A stretch of DNA of 64,000 bases from Rhodothermales bacterium (GTDB lineage Bacteria; Bacteroidota; Rhodothermia; Rhodothermales; UBA10348), in assembly GCA_024711125.1 (NCBI GenBank), contig JANJTM010000062.1, positions 1-64,000 of the forward strand. Reading direction: 5' to 3'. Below are positions 44,639 to 53,178 of this stretch, piece after piece; positions within the stretch are counted from its first letter, which is position 1, and every line of letters starts with the position of its first letter. The position numbers were made by a program, and so were the translations under genes. The notes under the pieces were generated by a model. It saw only the letters and a program-made list of their open reading frames with translations, had not been told where the DNA came from and ran no database searches.

Positions 44639-45553
44639 ATGATCGCCCGCTTCCGTTTCACCCTCGTCGCGCTCGCCGCCGCCGTCGGCCTGCTGTCGTG
44701 GGGCGCGTTCGTCACCAGTATCGACGCCGGACTGGCCGTTCCCGATTGGCCCACGTCGTTCTCGTCCTACGATCCGTTCAATCCCTGGCCGGACTGGTGG
44801 ACCGTGACGCCGGTGCTGGCCGAACACGGACATCGGCTGGCCGGAGCCCTCGTCGGCCTGCTCACCCTGGTTCTCGCGGTGTGGACGGCCGTCTCCGACC
44901 CGCGGGGATGGATGAAACGGGTCGGATGGGCGGCCCTCGTCCTGGTCGTCGTCCAGGGAGTGCTCGGCGGGCTGCGCGTCGTCTGGGTTTCGCTGGATCT
45001 GGCCGTGGTGCACGCGTGTACCGCCCAGCTGTTCTTCGCGCTCCTGGCGTCCATGGCCCTGTTCGTGTCGAACTCGTGGCAGACGCTGCCCGGGACACGG
45101 ACCCGGCTGGAGCGCGCAGCGGTCGCACTTCCCGGAACCCACGCCTCGGCGGCGATCTTCGTGCAGATTGCCCTCGGCGCCCTGCTCAGGCATCCGGGCA
45201 CGGGTATCGATCCGATCCTTGCCGGGCTTCACCTCTTCTGGGCCGGCGTGACGCTCGTCCTCACGCTGCGCCACGCTGCCTGGCTGCGGACCGCCTGGGC
45301 GACGCACCCGCTGGCCGGTCGTTTTTGCCGCGCGCTCGGCCTCGTCGTGCTGCTCCAGATCGCGCTCGGCTTCGTCGCCTATTTCGTTCTCCTCGACGAG
45401 CAGGGGGTACTCAGGCCCAGCAACCTGCAGGTCGTCGTGAACTCGCTGCACCTCGTCGTGGGTGCCGCGCTGTTCAGCCTGAACGTGGTGGCCACCGTCG
45501 CCGCCTCGCGCGCCGCGAACCCGGCGCCCGGTCCGGTCCCTGTTTCCGCCTGA
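44639..45553 (+). CDS. ctaA: Haem A synthase (CtaA/COX15)
   Basis: CtaA (304 aa) oxidises the C8 methyl group of haem O to make haem A for cytochrome oxidase. It has eight predicted membrane helices in two related halves. Landmarks are the opening SWGAFVTSIDAGLAVPDWP, the conserved TPVLAEHGHRLAG with catalytic Glu and His haem ligands, and HLFWAGVTLVLTLRHAAW in the second half. The ATG at 44639 places the first helix at the N-terminus. The haem O synthase gene follows after 10 bases. Confidence 0.93.
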   Translation: MIARFRFTLVALAAAVGLLSWGAFVTSIDAGLAVPDWPTSFSSYDPFNPWPDWWTVTPVLAEHGHRLAGALVGLLTLVLAVWTAVSDPRGWMKRVGWAALVLVVVQGVLGGLRVVWVSLDLAVVHACTAQLFFALLASMALFVSNSWQTLPGTRTRLERAAVALPGTHASAAIFVQIALGALLRHPGTGIDPILAGLHLFWAGVTLVLTLRHAAWLRTAWATHPLAGRFCRALGLVVLLQIALGFVAYFVLLDEQGVLRPSNLQVVVNSLHLVVGAALFSLNVVATVAASRAANPAPGPVPVSA

Positions 45554-45563
45554 ATTCCGCACC

Positions 45564-46499
45564 GTGACCCAACGACCCGCGCTTCCTTCGCCCGAGGGTC
45601 CCGTCGTCCGCACGGCGACGGCCGCCGCCGCGACGTCGTCGCCGTCGACCGTGCGGGACTGGGTCGAACTGACCAAGCCCGAAATCACGTTCCTCGTCGC
45701 GATTTCTTCGCTGGCCGGTTTCGTGCTCGGATCGCCGGGACCCGTCGACTGGCTTCGCCTCGCCGCCCTGGTGGCGGGCGTCGTGCTCTCGTCGGCCGGG
45801 GGCTCGACGCTCAACCACGTGTTCGAACGATCGCTCGACGGCGAGATGCGACGTACCGCATCGCGTCCCCTGCCCTCCGGGCGCATCGCCCCGGCCGTGG
45901 CACTCCGCTTCGGCGTCGTCCTCGTCGCGGCGGGACTCGCGGTCCTCTGCCCGCTCGTCAACCCCCTCACCGGCGTGCTCGCGGCGCTCACGGTGCTCGT
46001 CTACGTTTTCGTGTACACGCCGCTCAAGCGCGTCACCGCCTGGAACACGCTGGTCGGAACCATTCCGGGCGCGCTGCCGGCCCTGGGCGGGTGGACCGCG
46101 GCGACCGGCGGATTCGGACCGACCGGGTGGGCCGTATTCGCGGTCCTCGTCTGCTGGCAGGTACCCCATTTCTTCTCGCTGGCGTGGATGTACCGGCAGG
46201 ACTACGCCCGGGCCCGCTACGCCATGCTCCCGGTCATCGCTCCGGGCGGCACCTCGACCGTGGTCCACGTGCTCGTCTTCTCGGTTCTGACGGCCGTGGC
46301 CTCCCTCCTGCCGTGGCGGTTCGGGGATGCGGGACCGGTGTACGCGGCCGGCATCGTTCCGCTCGCCCTCACCTGGGTACCGTCGCTGACCGCGTTCGCG
46401 CGAACGCGCTCGAACACCGACGCGCGGCGGGTCCTGATGGCCACGATATGGTACATCCCCGCCTGGGTGGTACTCATCGTGCTCGATCGGCTCGTCTGA
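45564..46499 (+). CDS. ctaB: Haem O synthase (protohaem IX farnesyltransferase, CtaB/CyoE)
   Basis: CtaB (311 aa) adds a farnesyl group to haem B, giving haem O. It is a UbiA-type prenyltransferase with about nine helices. The first substrate motif is NHVFERSLDGEMRRT, with Glu in place of the first Asp, a variant seen in the family; the second is YTPLKRVTAWNTLVGTIPGALP. The segment WQVPHFFSLAWMYRQDYARA is also conserved. The start is a GTG at 45564, giving a Pro/Thr-rich 30-residue leader before the first helix. It lies between ctaA and rlmN, 6 bases before the latter. Confidence 0.93.
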   Translation: MTQRPALPSPEGPVVRTATAAAATSSPSTVRDWVELTKPEITFLVAISSLAGFVLGSPGPVDWLRLAALVAGVVLSSAGGSTLNHVFERSLDGEMRRTASRPLPSGRIAPAVALRFGVVLVAAGLAVLCPLVNPLTGVLAALTVLVYVFVYTPLKRVTAWNTLVGTIPGALPALGGWTAATGGFGPTGWAVFAVLVCWQVPHFFSLAWMYRQDYARARYAMLPVIAPGGTSTVVHVLVFSVLTAVASLLPWRFGDAGPVYAAGIVPLALTWVPSLTAFARTRSNTDARRVLMATIWYIPAWVVLIVLDRLV

Positions 46500-46505
46500 C
46501 GCGCC

Positions 46506-47573
46506 ATGGACGGAAAGTCGGACCTCACCGCGCTCACGCGGGATGAACTCTCGGCCCTCACGGCGGGGCTGGGCCAGGCAAAATACCGGGCCGGCCAACT
46601 CTATCGCTGGCTCTTCGCACGGCGCGTGCAGTCCATCGCCGAGATGTCGGACCTCCCGGCCGCGTTCCGCGCCCAGCTCGAATCGGCGTACTTCGTCGGC
46701 TGGCCCGTGGAGGTGCGGCGCGACGTTTCGACCGACGGCACGATCAAGCTCCTCCTGGAGCTCTCGAGCGGACGGAGGATCGAAACGGTGCTGATTCCCG
46801 ACTTCGACGAAGACGGAACCGCCGAGCGCCTTACGGTCTGCGTCTCGACCCAGGTCGGGTGCGCGATGGGGTGTTCCTTCTGCGCCACGGGTCGCATGGG
46901 CTTCTCGCAGAACCTGCACGCGGGCGAGATCTTCGGGCAGGCCGGACTCGCCGACCGCATCGCGAGGGAACGCTTCGGACGCGGCATCTCGAACGTGGTC
47001 TACATGGGCATGGGCGAACCGTTGCAGAACTACGAGCAGGTCGTGCGCAGCGTGGCCCTGCTGCAGGATCCAGAGACGCTCGGCCTCGGCATCCGCCGAG
47101 TCACGATTTCGACCGTGGGGCTCGCGTCGCGCATACGCCGGTTGGCCGACGACGGCGTACGCTCCTCGCTGGCGATCTCGCTGCATGCCCCGGACGACGC
47201 CAAGCGCTCCTCCATCATGCCCGTGAACCGGAGCGCTCGAACCGACCTTGACGCGCTGCGCGAAGCCGTGGTCCACTACACGAAGACCACCGGCCGCCGC
47301 GTCACGTACGAGTACTGCATGTTCCGCGGCTTCAACGACTCGACGTCCGATGCCGCGAACCTCGTCAAGGTGGCCCGTTGGGCGCCGAGCAAGGTGAACC
47401 TGATCCTCTACAACCCGGTGCCGGGTCTCGGATTCGAACGCACGGGAGAGGCCGACCTGGAGCGGTTCATCCGTGTCCTCGTGGCCGGCGGCGTGACCGT
47501 TACGGTGCGCCGGAGCCGCGGACAGGACATCGCCGCCGCCTGCGGTCAGCTCGCTCTCGAAGACGCGGGATGA
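46506..47573 (+). CDS. rlmN: Dual-specificity 23S rRNA/tRNA methyltransferase RlmN
   Basis: RlmN (355 aa) methylates C2 of A2503 in 23S rRNA and A37 in some tRNAs by radical SAM chemistry. The cluster motif CxxxCxxC is in VGCAMGCSFCATGRMGF, the two extra cysteines of the methyl transfer mechanism are expected in YEYCMFRG and AACGQL near the C-terminus, both present. MGMGEPLQNYEQV and ISLHAPDD are typical. The gene starts 6 bases after ctaB and ends 6 bases before a convergent MFS gene. Confidence 0.96.
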   Translation: MDGKSDLTALTRDELSALTAGLGQAKYRAGQLYRWLFARRVQSIAEMSDLPAAFRAQLESAYFVGWPVEVRRDVSTDGTIKLLLELSSGRRIETVLIPDFDEDGTAERLTVCVSTQVGCAMGCSFCATGRMGFSQNLHAGEIFGQAGLADRIARERFGRGISNVVYMGMGEPLQNYEQVVRSVALLQDPETLGLGIRRVTISTVGLASRIRRLADDGVRSSLAISLHAPDDAKRSSIMPVNRSARTDLDALREAVVHYTKTTGRRVTYEYCMFRGFNDSTSDAANLVKVARWAPSKVNLILYNPVPGLGFERTGEADLERFIRVLVAGGVTVTVRRSRGQDIAAACGQLALEDAG

Positions 47574-47579
47574 CCTCGC

Positions 47580-48953
47580 TCAGGCCCCGGACGGAGCCGA
47601 CCGTTCCGCCTGTCGGCCCTTGAGCGACAGCGCCGCCACGAAGACGAGCGCCGCCGCGAACGCGATTGCGGCAAATCCGGCCGCGTACCCATCGACCTCG
47701 ACGGCCGCCGAGGCCGCCACCGCGCCGATGGCCGCGCCCCCGACGAGTTGGCCGATGCTGATGAACAGGGTGATCAGGCCCTGGGACACCGTGCGCTCGC
47801 TCACGCGGGCCTCGTGGAGCAGGATGTAGGACAACGACGGCCCCAGGATACCGGCCAGACCGGCGCCGATTCCGACCGAACCCACGTAGTACCAGGACGT
47901 CGCCGATCCGAGGGTCGCGACGAGGACGAAGCCGGCCGTGAGCAGTCCCTGGCTGGCGAGGATGACGGCCTTCGAGCCCGTCCGGTCGAGGATGCGTCCG
48001 GCGATCGGCGACGTGACGGCAACCGCGACCACGAGCGGAAGCAGCATGAAGGACGCCTCGGAAGAGGACACGCCGAAGACCGCCACCGAGAATGCCGGGA
48101 GAAAGATGAACGCCGACTCGGCGAGGCCGGCGCACCCCGCAAGCAGGGCCGCGAGCAGGACCTGCCGGTTGCGGAACAGGCCGGGACGGATGATGGGGTC
48201 GGTCGAACGCGACTGCCTGCGAACGAATACCGGAAGGGTGGCGGCGGCGAGCAGCAGGGGCGACCAGACGCGGGGGTCTCGAAGCGAGCCGATCACGTCA
48301 CCGGTGTCGACCTGGTTTATGCCGTACGCGAGGGGTACCAGGACGAGCCCGAGCAGTACGAGCCCGGGCTTGTCGAGCGAAACGTCTGCACGCTTTTCTC
48401 CGGGTTCGACAAACCTGCGGGCGAGAACCAGAACGACCGCCGCCAGCGGAAGGAACGCCGCGTAGATGAGTCTCCAGTCCACGGCCAGGAGAATGCCCGC
48501 CAGGATCGGTCCCACGATGAACGCCAGGCCGAACACGGCTCCCAGCACTCCCAGGGCCCTTCCCCGCTTCTCCGGTGCGAACCGGTCTCCCACGACGGCG
48601 GCGGCGACGGGAAAGATGCCCGAAGCCGCCAGGCCCTGGAGCGCCCGGCCTACGAGCAGTACCGCGAAGGAAGGGGCGAGCATGACGATGGCGGCCCCGA
48701 CGGCGAACAGGCTCACGTCCACGAGGTAGACCGTGCGACGCCCGAACACGTCGGCGGCCTTCGACATGATCGGCACGCCGAGCAGGTTGAAGAACACGAA
48801 CGTGTTGAACGCCCAGGCGACCGTGCGGTCGTCCACGCCGAAGTGGTCCCGGAGCGCGGGAATCGCCGGCCCGAGCACCGCGATATCGAGGGCCGCCATC
48901 AGCACACCGAAGAACAGCGTGACGAGCAGCGGTCGGTTGGTCTCGTGACCCAT
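47580..48953 (-). CDS. Major facilitator superfamily exporter (DHA2/EmrB-like)
   Basis: A 457-aa transporter with about 14 hydrophobic segments. The N-terminal FFGVLMAALDIAVLGPAIPAL matches motif D1 of drug:proton antiporters with 14 helices, and SKAADVFGRRTVYLVD is the loop 2-3 motif A. GLAFIVGPILAGILL is motif C, found in exporters. It stands alone; there is no adjacent regulator or membrane-fusion protein, so substrate is unknown. It diverges from the GH3-hydrolase gene across 161 bases. Confidence 0.88.
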   Translation of the reverse strand: MGHETNRPLLVTLFFGVLMAALDIAVLGPAIPALRDHFGVDDRTVAWAFNTFVFFNLLGVPIMSKAADVFGRRTVYLVDVSLFAVGAAIVMLAPSFAVLLVGRALQGLAASGIFPVAAAVVGDRFAPEKRGRALGVLGAVFGLAFIVGPILAGILLAVDWRLIYAAFLPLAAVVLVLARRFVEPGEKRADVSLDKPGLVLLGLVLVPLAYGINQVDTGDVIGSLRDPRVWSPLLLAAATLPVFVRRQSRSTDPIIRPGLFRNRQVLLAALLAGCAGLAESAFIFLPAFSVAVFGVSSSEASFMLLPLVVAVAVTSPIAGRILDRTGSKAVILASQGLLTAGFVLVATLGSATSWYYVGSVGIGAGLAGILGPSLSYILLHEARVSERTVSQGLITLFISIGQLVGGAAIGAVAASAAVEVDGYAAGFAAIAFAAALVFVAALSLKGRQAERSAPSGA

Positions 48954-49063
48954 GGGTTCGCTGGCGGGGGTCCGGGGGAATCGGTCAGGTATCCGCGCCG
49001 GGCCGCGCGCAGCCGGGCGCCGGTTCTACCCGCCGCCCGGCAGCGGGTTGCCCTTCACGCGGC

Positions 49064-49093
49064 TTTCGCCGTCCGGGCGGCGCGCGTAGTTTC
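49064..49093 (+). promoter_or_regulatory. Candidate promoter of the GH3-hydrolase gene
   Basis: TTTC (49064-49067), 19 bases, then TAGTTTC (49087-49093) resemble the Bacteroidota -33/-7 pair TTTG and TAnnTTTG with one mismatch in each. The -7 ends 21 bases before the ATG at 49115. Confidence 0.4.
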
Positions 49094-49114
49094 CGCGCTC
49101 CATCCCGCACCCCG

Positions 49115-52045
49115 ATGACGCTGCCCGGCCGTTCGATCGCCCCCGTACTCCCGTGGATGCTCCTGGTCGTCTCCTGCGGCCTGGGCGCCGGGCGTCCGGT
49201 CGGCCCGGTGGCCGACGACGCCGCCGCATGGGTCGATTCGACCCTCTCTTCGCTGGACCTCGAGGCGCGCGTCGGGCAGCTCTTCGTGGCCTCCACCCCT
49301 GGCCGGCTGCTGCCCGAGGATGCCGCGACGACCGCCCGGCTCTTCGGCCACGTACGAAGCCCCGGCATCGGCGGCGTGGTCGTTTTCCAGGGAACGGCCC
49401 TCGAGCAGGCGGCCCTGGTCGCCGAACTGCAGCGCGAAGCCCGGGTGCCGCTGCTCGTCTCGCAGGACGTGGAGTGGGGCGTCGGCATGCGGGTCGAGGA
49501 TGCCTCACGCTATCCCGTCGCGATGGCGATCGCGGCCACGGGGGACGATTCCCTCGCCTGGCGTGCCGGGTTCGCCACGGGAATGGAGGCGCGTGCCCTC
49601 GGCGTGACGCAGCTGCTGGCCCCGGTGGGAGACCTGAACGGCAATCCGCGCAACCCCGTGATCTCTACACGGGCGTTCTCTGACCGCCCCGACCTGGCGT
49701 CGCGTTTCGTCTCGGCCTTCGTGCGCGGCGCGCGCGAGGCCGGGACCCTCCCGACGGTCAAGCACTTCCCCGGGCACGGCCCCACCTCGGCCGATTCCCA
49801 CGAGACGCTCCCCGTGGTCTGGGACGCCCCGTCCCGCATCGATTCGGTCGACCTGGCGCCGTTCCGGGCGGCGCGCGACGCAGGCGTCGGAGCGATCATG
49901 ACGGCGCACGTGGCCTACCCGGGGCTGGGGGATCCGATCGATCGCCCCGCCTCCCTCTCGCGCCGCATCTCGACCGATCTCCTTCGGGGCGCCCTGGGAT
50001 TCGAGGGCCTCGTCGTGACCGATGCCCTCAACATGGACGGCGTGCGCGGATTCGGAACCCCGGCCGAAATCGCCGTCGCCGCCGTGGAGGCAGGCGCCGA
50101 CCTGCTGGTCATGTCCACCGACCTCGATTCCGCCCACGCGGCCGTCGTGGCCGCGGTCCGCTCCGGACGCATCCCCGAGCGCCGCATCGAGGACAGCGTG
50201 CGTCGCATCCTCACGGCCAAGGCCTCGCTGGGGCTGCATTCCGGCACGAGTTTCCCGGTTTCGGACGTGCCGGGATCGATACGGACCGGGCCGCAGCGTG
50301 CGCTCGAACAGGTTATCGCCCGGCGCGCGTTGACACTGCTGCGCGGCGACCTGCCCTTCGTGTCGGACCGGCCGGGCGAACGCGTACTGGTCGTCGCCCT
50401 GCAGGACCGCCGGGAGGATGCCGAGTCGATGGGGTTCGTGCAGACGCTTCGAACCTTCCTCCCCGACGCATCCGTGGACGTCGCCGCGCTGCACGCACGC
50501 AGCTCGGCCTCGGAGCGGGCAGCGGTTGTCCGATCGAGCCGTACCTATTCGGCGGTCGTCGTGGCGGCGCTGCACTCGGCCTCGTCGTGGTTCGGACGCC
50601 CCGGAACGGCAGCTGCGGCGGAGGACCTGGTCGCCCGGCTCGCCGAGGCGTCGCCGAGGGCCTCCGTGGTCGTGTTCGGCACGCCCTATCTGGCGGCTTC
50701 GCTGCCCGCCGGGGTGCCCGTACTGCTCGCCTGGGATCGAAGCCCGGCGATGCAGGACGCGGCCGCCCAGGCCATGGTCGGCCGCTTGCGTGTGGGCGGC
50801 AGGCTGCCGATCTCGATTTCCGCCGAATTCCCCGCGGGTGCCGGGCGCACCGCCGAGGCCATGGCGCCCTCGTCGGCCGTTCCGGAGACCGTCGGCCTCG
50901 ACGGACCGACGCTCGAACTGGTCGAGCCGCTCATCCGGGAAGCGATCGGCCGCAGGGCATTCCCGGGCGCCGCGGTCGCTGTCGGTCGTGGCGACGCGGT
51001 CGTAACCCTGCGGGGCTTCGGCCGCTACACCTACGACGCCACATCGCGACCGGTAACGACGGCGTCACCGTTCGACCTGGCGTCCGTGACCAAGGTCGTC
51101 GCGACCACGACCGCGCTGATGCTCCTGGTCGACCGCGGGCAGATCGACCTCGACGCCCCGGTGGCGCGCTACGTACCCGAATTCGGGCGCAAGGGCAAGG
51201 ACCGGGTGACCGTACGCCACCTGCTCACCCACACCGGCGGACTGATCCCGTTCCGCCCGTTCCACCGCATGGGCATCACCGATCGGCGCAGGCTGCTCGA
51301 GGCCATCTTCGACGAGGAACTGCAGTACGAGCCGGGTTCCGATTCGCGGTATTCCGATTTCGGCCCGATCGTACTCGCCGTCGCGGTCGAACGCATCACG
51401 GGCGTTCCTTTCGACCATTTCGTCCGCGAATCCGTCTTCGAGCCGCTCGGCATGTGGCACACCGGGTTCCGTCGTGCGGGGCGGCCGGATCCCGCGGCCG
51501 TGCCGACCGAACTGGACCGGGATTTCCGGAAACGGCTCGTGCAGGGCGAGGTCCATGACGAGACCGCGTGGATCCTGGGGGGCACGGCCGGACACGCCGG
51601 CCTCTTCTCGACGGCCGAGGATCTCTCGCGTTTTGCCGCGATGCTGGCCTCGGACGGAATCGTGGGCGGCAGGCCGTTCGTGCGATCCGAAACGATTCGC
51701 CTGTTCACCACGCGCGTCGATACCACCGGCCGCCATACGCGCGCCCTGGGCTGGGACACCCGCGCCCGGGAAGGACCCTCGTCGGCGGGCTCCCTGTTCG
51801 GACCCCGCTCGTTCGGCCATACCGGCTTCACCGGAACATCGATCTGGGTAGACCCGGACCGGGGGCTCTGGGTCATCCTGTTGGCCAACCGCGTCTATCC
51901 GACGCGTGACAACCAGCGGCACGCGCCCGTGCGATCGGCACTGGCCGACCTGGTTCACGGCGCCCTGCGCACGCCCGACGCGGGTCCCGTGCTCCCCGGC
52001 CCCCGGCGCGGCACGGCGGCAGGAGTTGGAACGGTTTTGGAATGA
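49115..52045 (+). CDS. Lipoprotein with GH3 (NagZ-like) domain fused to a serine hydrolase/beta-lactamase-fold domain
   Basis: A 976-aa protein anchored by a lipobox (VVSC near residue 21). Residues 40-380 are a glycoside hydrolase family 3 domain of the NagZ type: KHFPGHGPTSADSHETLPVV starts at residue 216, and VVTDALNMDGV holds the Asp nucleophile. Residues 385-590 are GH3-like C-terminal. Residues 600-960 are a class C beta-lactamase-fold hydrolase: nucleophile Ser657 in ASVTKVVATTTAL, YSD in place of YxN, HTGG, and GHTGFTGTS. NagZ enzymes remove N-acetylglucosamine from peptidoglycan fragments; the fused hydrolase probably cuts an ester or peptide in the same material. Fusions of this type are known in Bacteroidota. 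The stop overlaps an ATG in the next gene's frame. Confidence 0.9.
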   Translation: MTLPGRSIAPVLPWMLLVVSCGLGAGRPVGPVADDAAAWVDSTLSSLDLEARVGQLFVASTPGRLLPEDAATTARLFGHVRSPGIGGVVVFQGTALEQAALVAELQREARVPLLVSQDVEWGVGMRVEDASRYPVAMAIAATGDDSLAWRAGFATGMEARALGVTQLLAPVGDLNGNPRNPVISTRAFSDRPDLASRFVSAFVRGAREAGTLPTVKHFPGHGPTSADSHETLPVVWDAPSRIDSVDLAPFRAARDAGVGAIMTAHVAYPGLGDPIDRPASLSRRISTDLLRGALGFEGLVVTDALNMDGVRGFGTPAEIAVAAVEAGADLLVMSTDLDSAHAAVVAAVRSGRIPERRIEDSVRRILTAKASLGLHSGTSFPVSDVPGSIRTGPQRALEQVIARRALTLLRGDLPFVSDRPGERVLVVALQDRREDAESMGFVQTLRTFLPDASVDVAALHARSSASERAAVVRSSRTYSAVVVAALHSASSWFGRPGTAAAAEDLVARLAEASPRASVVVFGTPYLAASLPAGVPVLLAWDRSPAMQDAAAQAMVGRLRVGGRLPISISAEFPAGAGRTAEAMAPSSAVPETVGLDGPTLELVEPLIREAIGRRAFPGAAVAVGRGDAVVTLRGFGRYTYDATSRPVTTASPFDLASVTKVVATTTALMLLVDRGQIDLDAPVARYVPEFGRKGKDRVTVRHLLTHTGGLIPFRPFHRMGITDRRRLLEAIFDEELQYEPGSDSRYSDFGPIVLAVAVERITGVPFDHFVRESVFEPLGMWHTGFRRAGRPDPAAVPTELDRDFRKRLVQGEVHDETAWILGGTAGHAGLFSTAEDLSRFAAMLASDGIVGGRPFVRSETIRLFTTRVDTTGRHTRALGWDTRAREGPSSAGSLFGPRSFGHTGFTGTSIWVDPDRGLWVILLANRVYPTRDNQRHAPVRSALADLVHGALRTPDAGPVLPGPRRGTAAGVGTVLE

Positions 52046-52098
52046 CGGGCGCTGCAGATCCCGCCGAGGGACCGCCTGACAGGATGACACGTACCCAC

Positions 52099-52389
52099 AT
52101 GCCGACCTACTCCTACCGACGCGCCGACGGCTCCACCTTCGACATCGAACAGCGCATCACCGAACCCGCCCTCTCGGTCTGCCCCACGACCGGACAGCCG
52201 GTGGTTCGCGTGATCACGGGCGGAGCCGGCCTCGTTTTCAAGGGAAGCGGCTTCTATCTCACCGACTACGCCCGCAGGAAAGACGGCGGGAACGCCGGCG
52301 CGGCGACGAAGAAGCCCGCCGATGCGGCGCCGTCCGACTCCCCCGCCCCGGCGGCCAAGTCCGCCGCCGACGCGGCCTCCGGAAGCTGA
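52099..52389 (+). CDS. FmdB-like protein with degenerate zinc ribbon
   Basis: A 96-aa protein with the full shape of the FmdB family: MPTYSYRRADGSTFDIEQ, then CPTTGQPVVRVITGG and GLVFKGSGFYLTDY, then an Ala/Lys-rich tail. FmdB proteins normally carry two CxxC knuckles; here the first is missing (YRRADG in its place) and the second has only its first cysteine (CPTT), so zinc binding by this site is unlikely. The start at 52099 gives the usual MPTY opening; an ATG at 52042 overlapping the preceding stop would add 19 residues. Function of the family is unsettled. Confidence 0.75.
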   Translation: MPTYSYRRADGSTFDIEQRITEPALSVCPTTGQPVVRVITGGAGLVFKGSGFYLTDYARRKDGGNAGAATKKPADAAPSDSPAPAAKSAADAASGS

Positions 52390-52395
52390 TTCCGG

Positions 52396-53157
52396 CTACC
52401 TGTTCGCCGCTTCGGCCGCGCGCACGATCGCCGCGAAGGAATCGGCCTTGAGTGCGGCGCCGCCGATGAGGCCCCCGTCCACGTCGGGTTGAGCGAGCAG
52501 TTCGGCCGCGTTCTCGGCCTTCATCGATCCTCCGTACAGGATCCGGATGCCCGGGGCCGATTCCGGGCCGAACCGGTCCCTCAGCAGGGTGCGAACGAAC
52601 GCGTGCATGGCGCCCGCCTGTTCCGGCGTTGCCGTTCGACCGGTCCCGATGGCCCAGACCGGCTCATACGCGATGACGAGATCGGCCGCCGATTCGAGGC
52701 GTACGTCCCGGAGCGCGGCGACCGTCTGCCGCTCGACGACTTCCCGCTCCCGGCCGGCATCCCGCTCCTCCAGGGTCTCTCCCACGCATACGATGGGAAC
52801 GAGCCGGTTGCGGCGGGCCTGCAGCACCTTGGCTCCCACCGACGCATCCGTCTCTCCGAAATACTGGCGCCGCTCGGAGTGTCCCACGATGACGTAATGG
52901 CAGCCCACCGAGCGCAGCATCGCCGCCGATACCGCCCCGGTGAAGGCTCCCGAATCGGCTTCGTGCAGGTCCTGCGCGCCGAGGCGCACCGCACTGCCGT
53001 GGAGCACGGTGAATACGGCGTCCAACGACACGTACGGCGGACATACCGCCACGTCCACGCCCGCGCCGGGCGTCCCGACCGCCGACACCACCGACGCGGC
53101 CAATTGGCGCGCCCCGGTGAGGTCGGTATTCATCTTCCAGTTACCGGCAATCAGCAT
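52396..53157 (-). CDS. tpiA: Triosephosphate isomerase
   Basis: TpiA (253 aa) interconverts dihydroxyacetone phosphate and glyceraldehyde-3-phosphate. Catalytic residues sit in their usual motifs: Asn and Lys in GNWKMN at the N-terminus, His in IVGHSERRQYF, and Glu in AYEPVWAIGTGRTA; the phosphate loop GGLIGGAALK is near the C-terminus. Length is standard. It follows the TlpA-like gene by 21 bases and ends 6 bases before a convergent gene. Confidence 0.97.
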   Translation of the reverse strand: MLIAGNWKMNTDLTGARQLAASVVSAVGTPGAGVDVAVCPPYVSLDAVFTVLHGSAVRLGAQDLHEADSGAFTGAVSAAMLRSVGCHYVIVGHSERRQYFGETDASVGAKVLQARRNRLVPIVCVGETLEERDAGREREVVERQTVAALRDVRLESAADLVIAYEPVWAIGTGRTATPEQAGAMHAFVRTLLRDRFGPESAPGIRILYGGSMKAENAAELLAQPDVDGGLIGGAALKADSFAAIVRAAEAANR

Positions 53158-53178
53158 GACATTCGATGCGGTTGATCC

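Noticed and set aside
45780-45870. Glu replacing the first Asp of the CtaB substrate motif as a sign of altered function
   Set aside because: Variants with Glu at this position occur in the family; all other motifs are intact.
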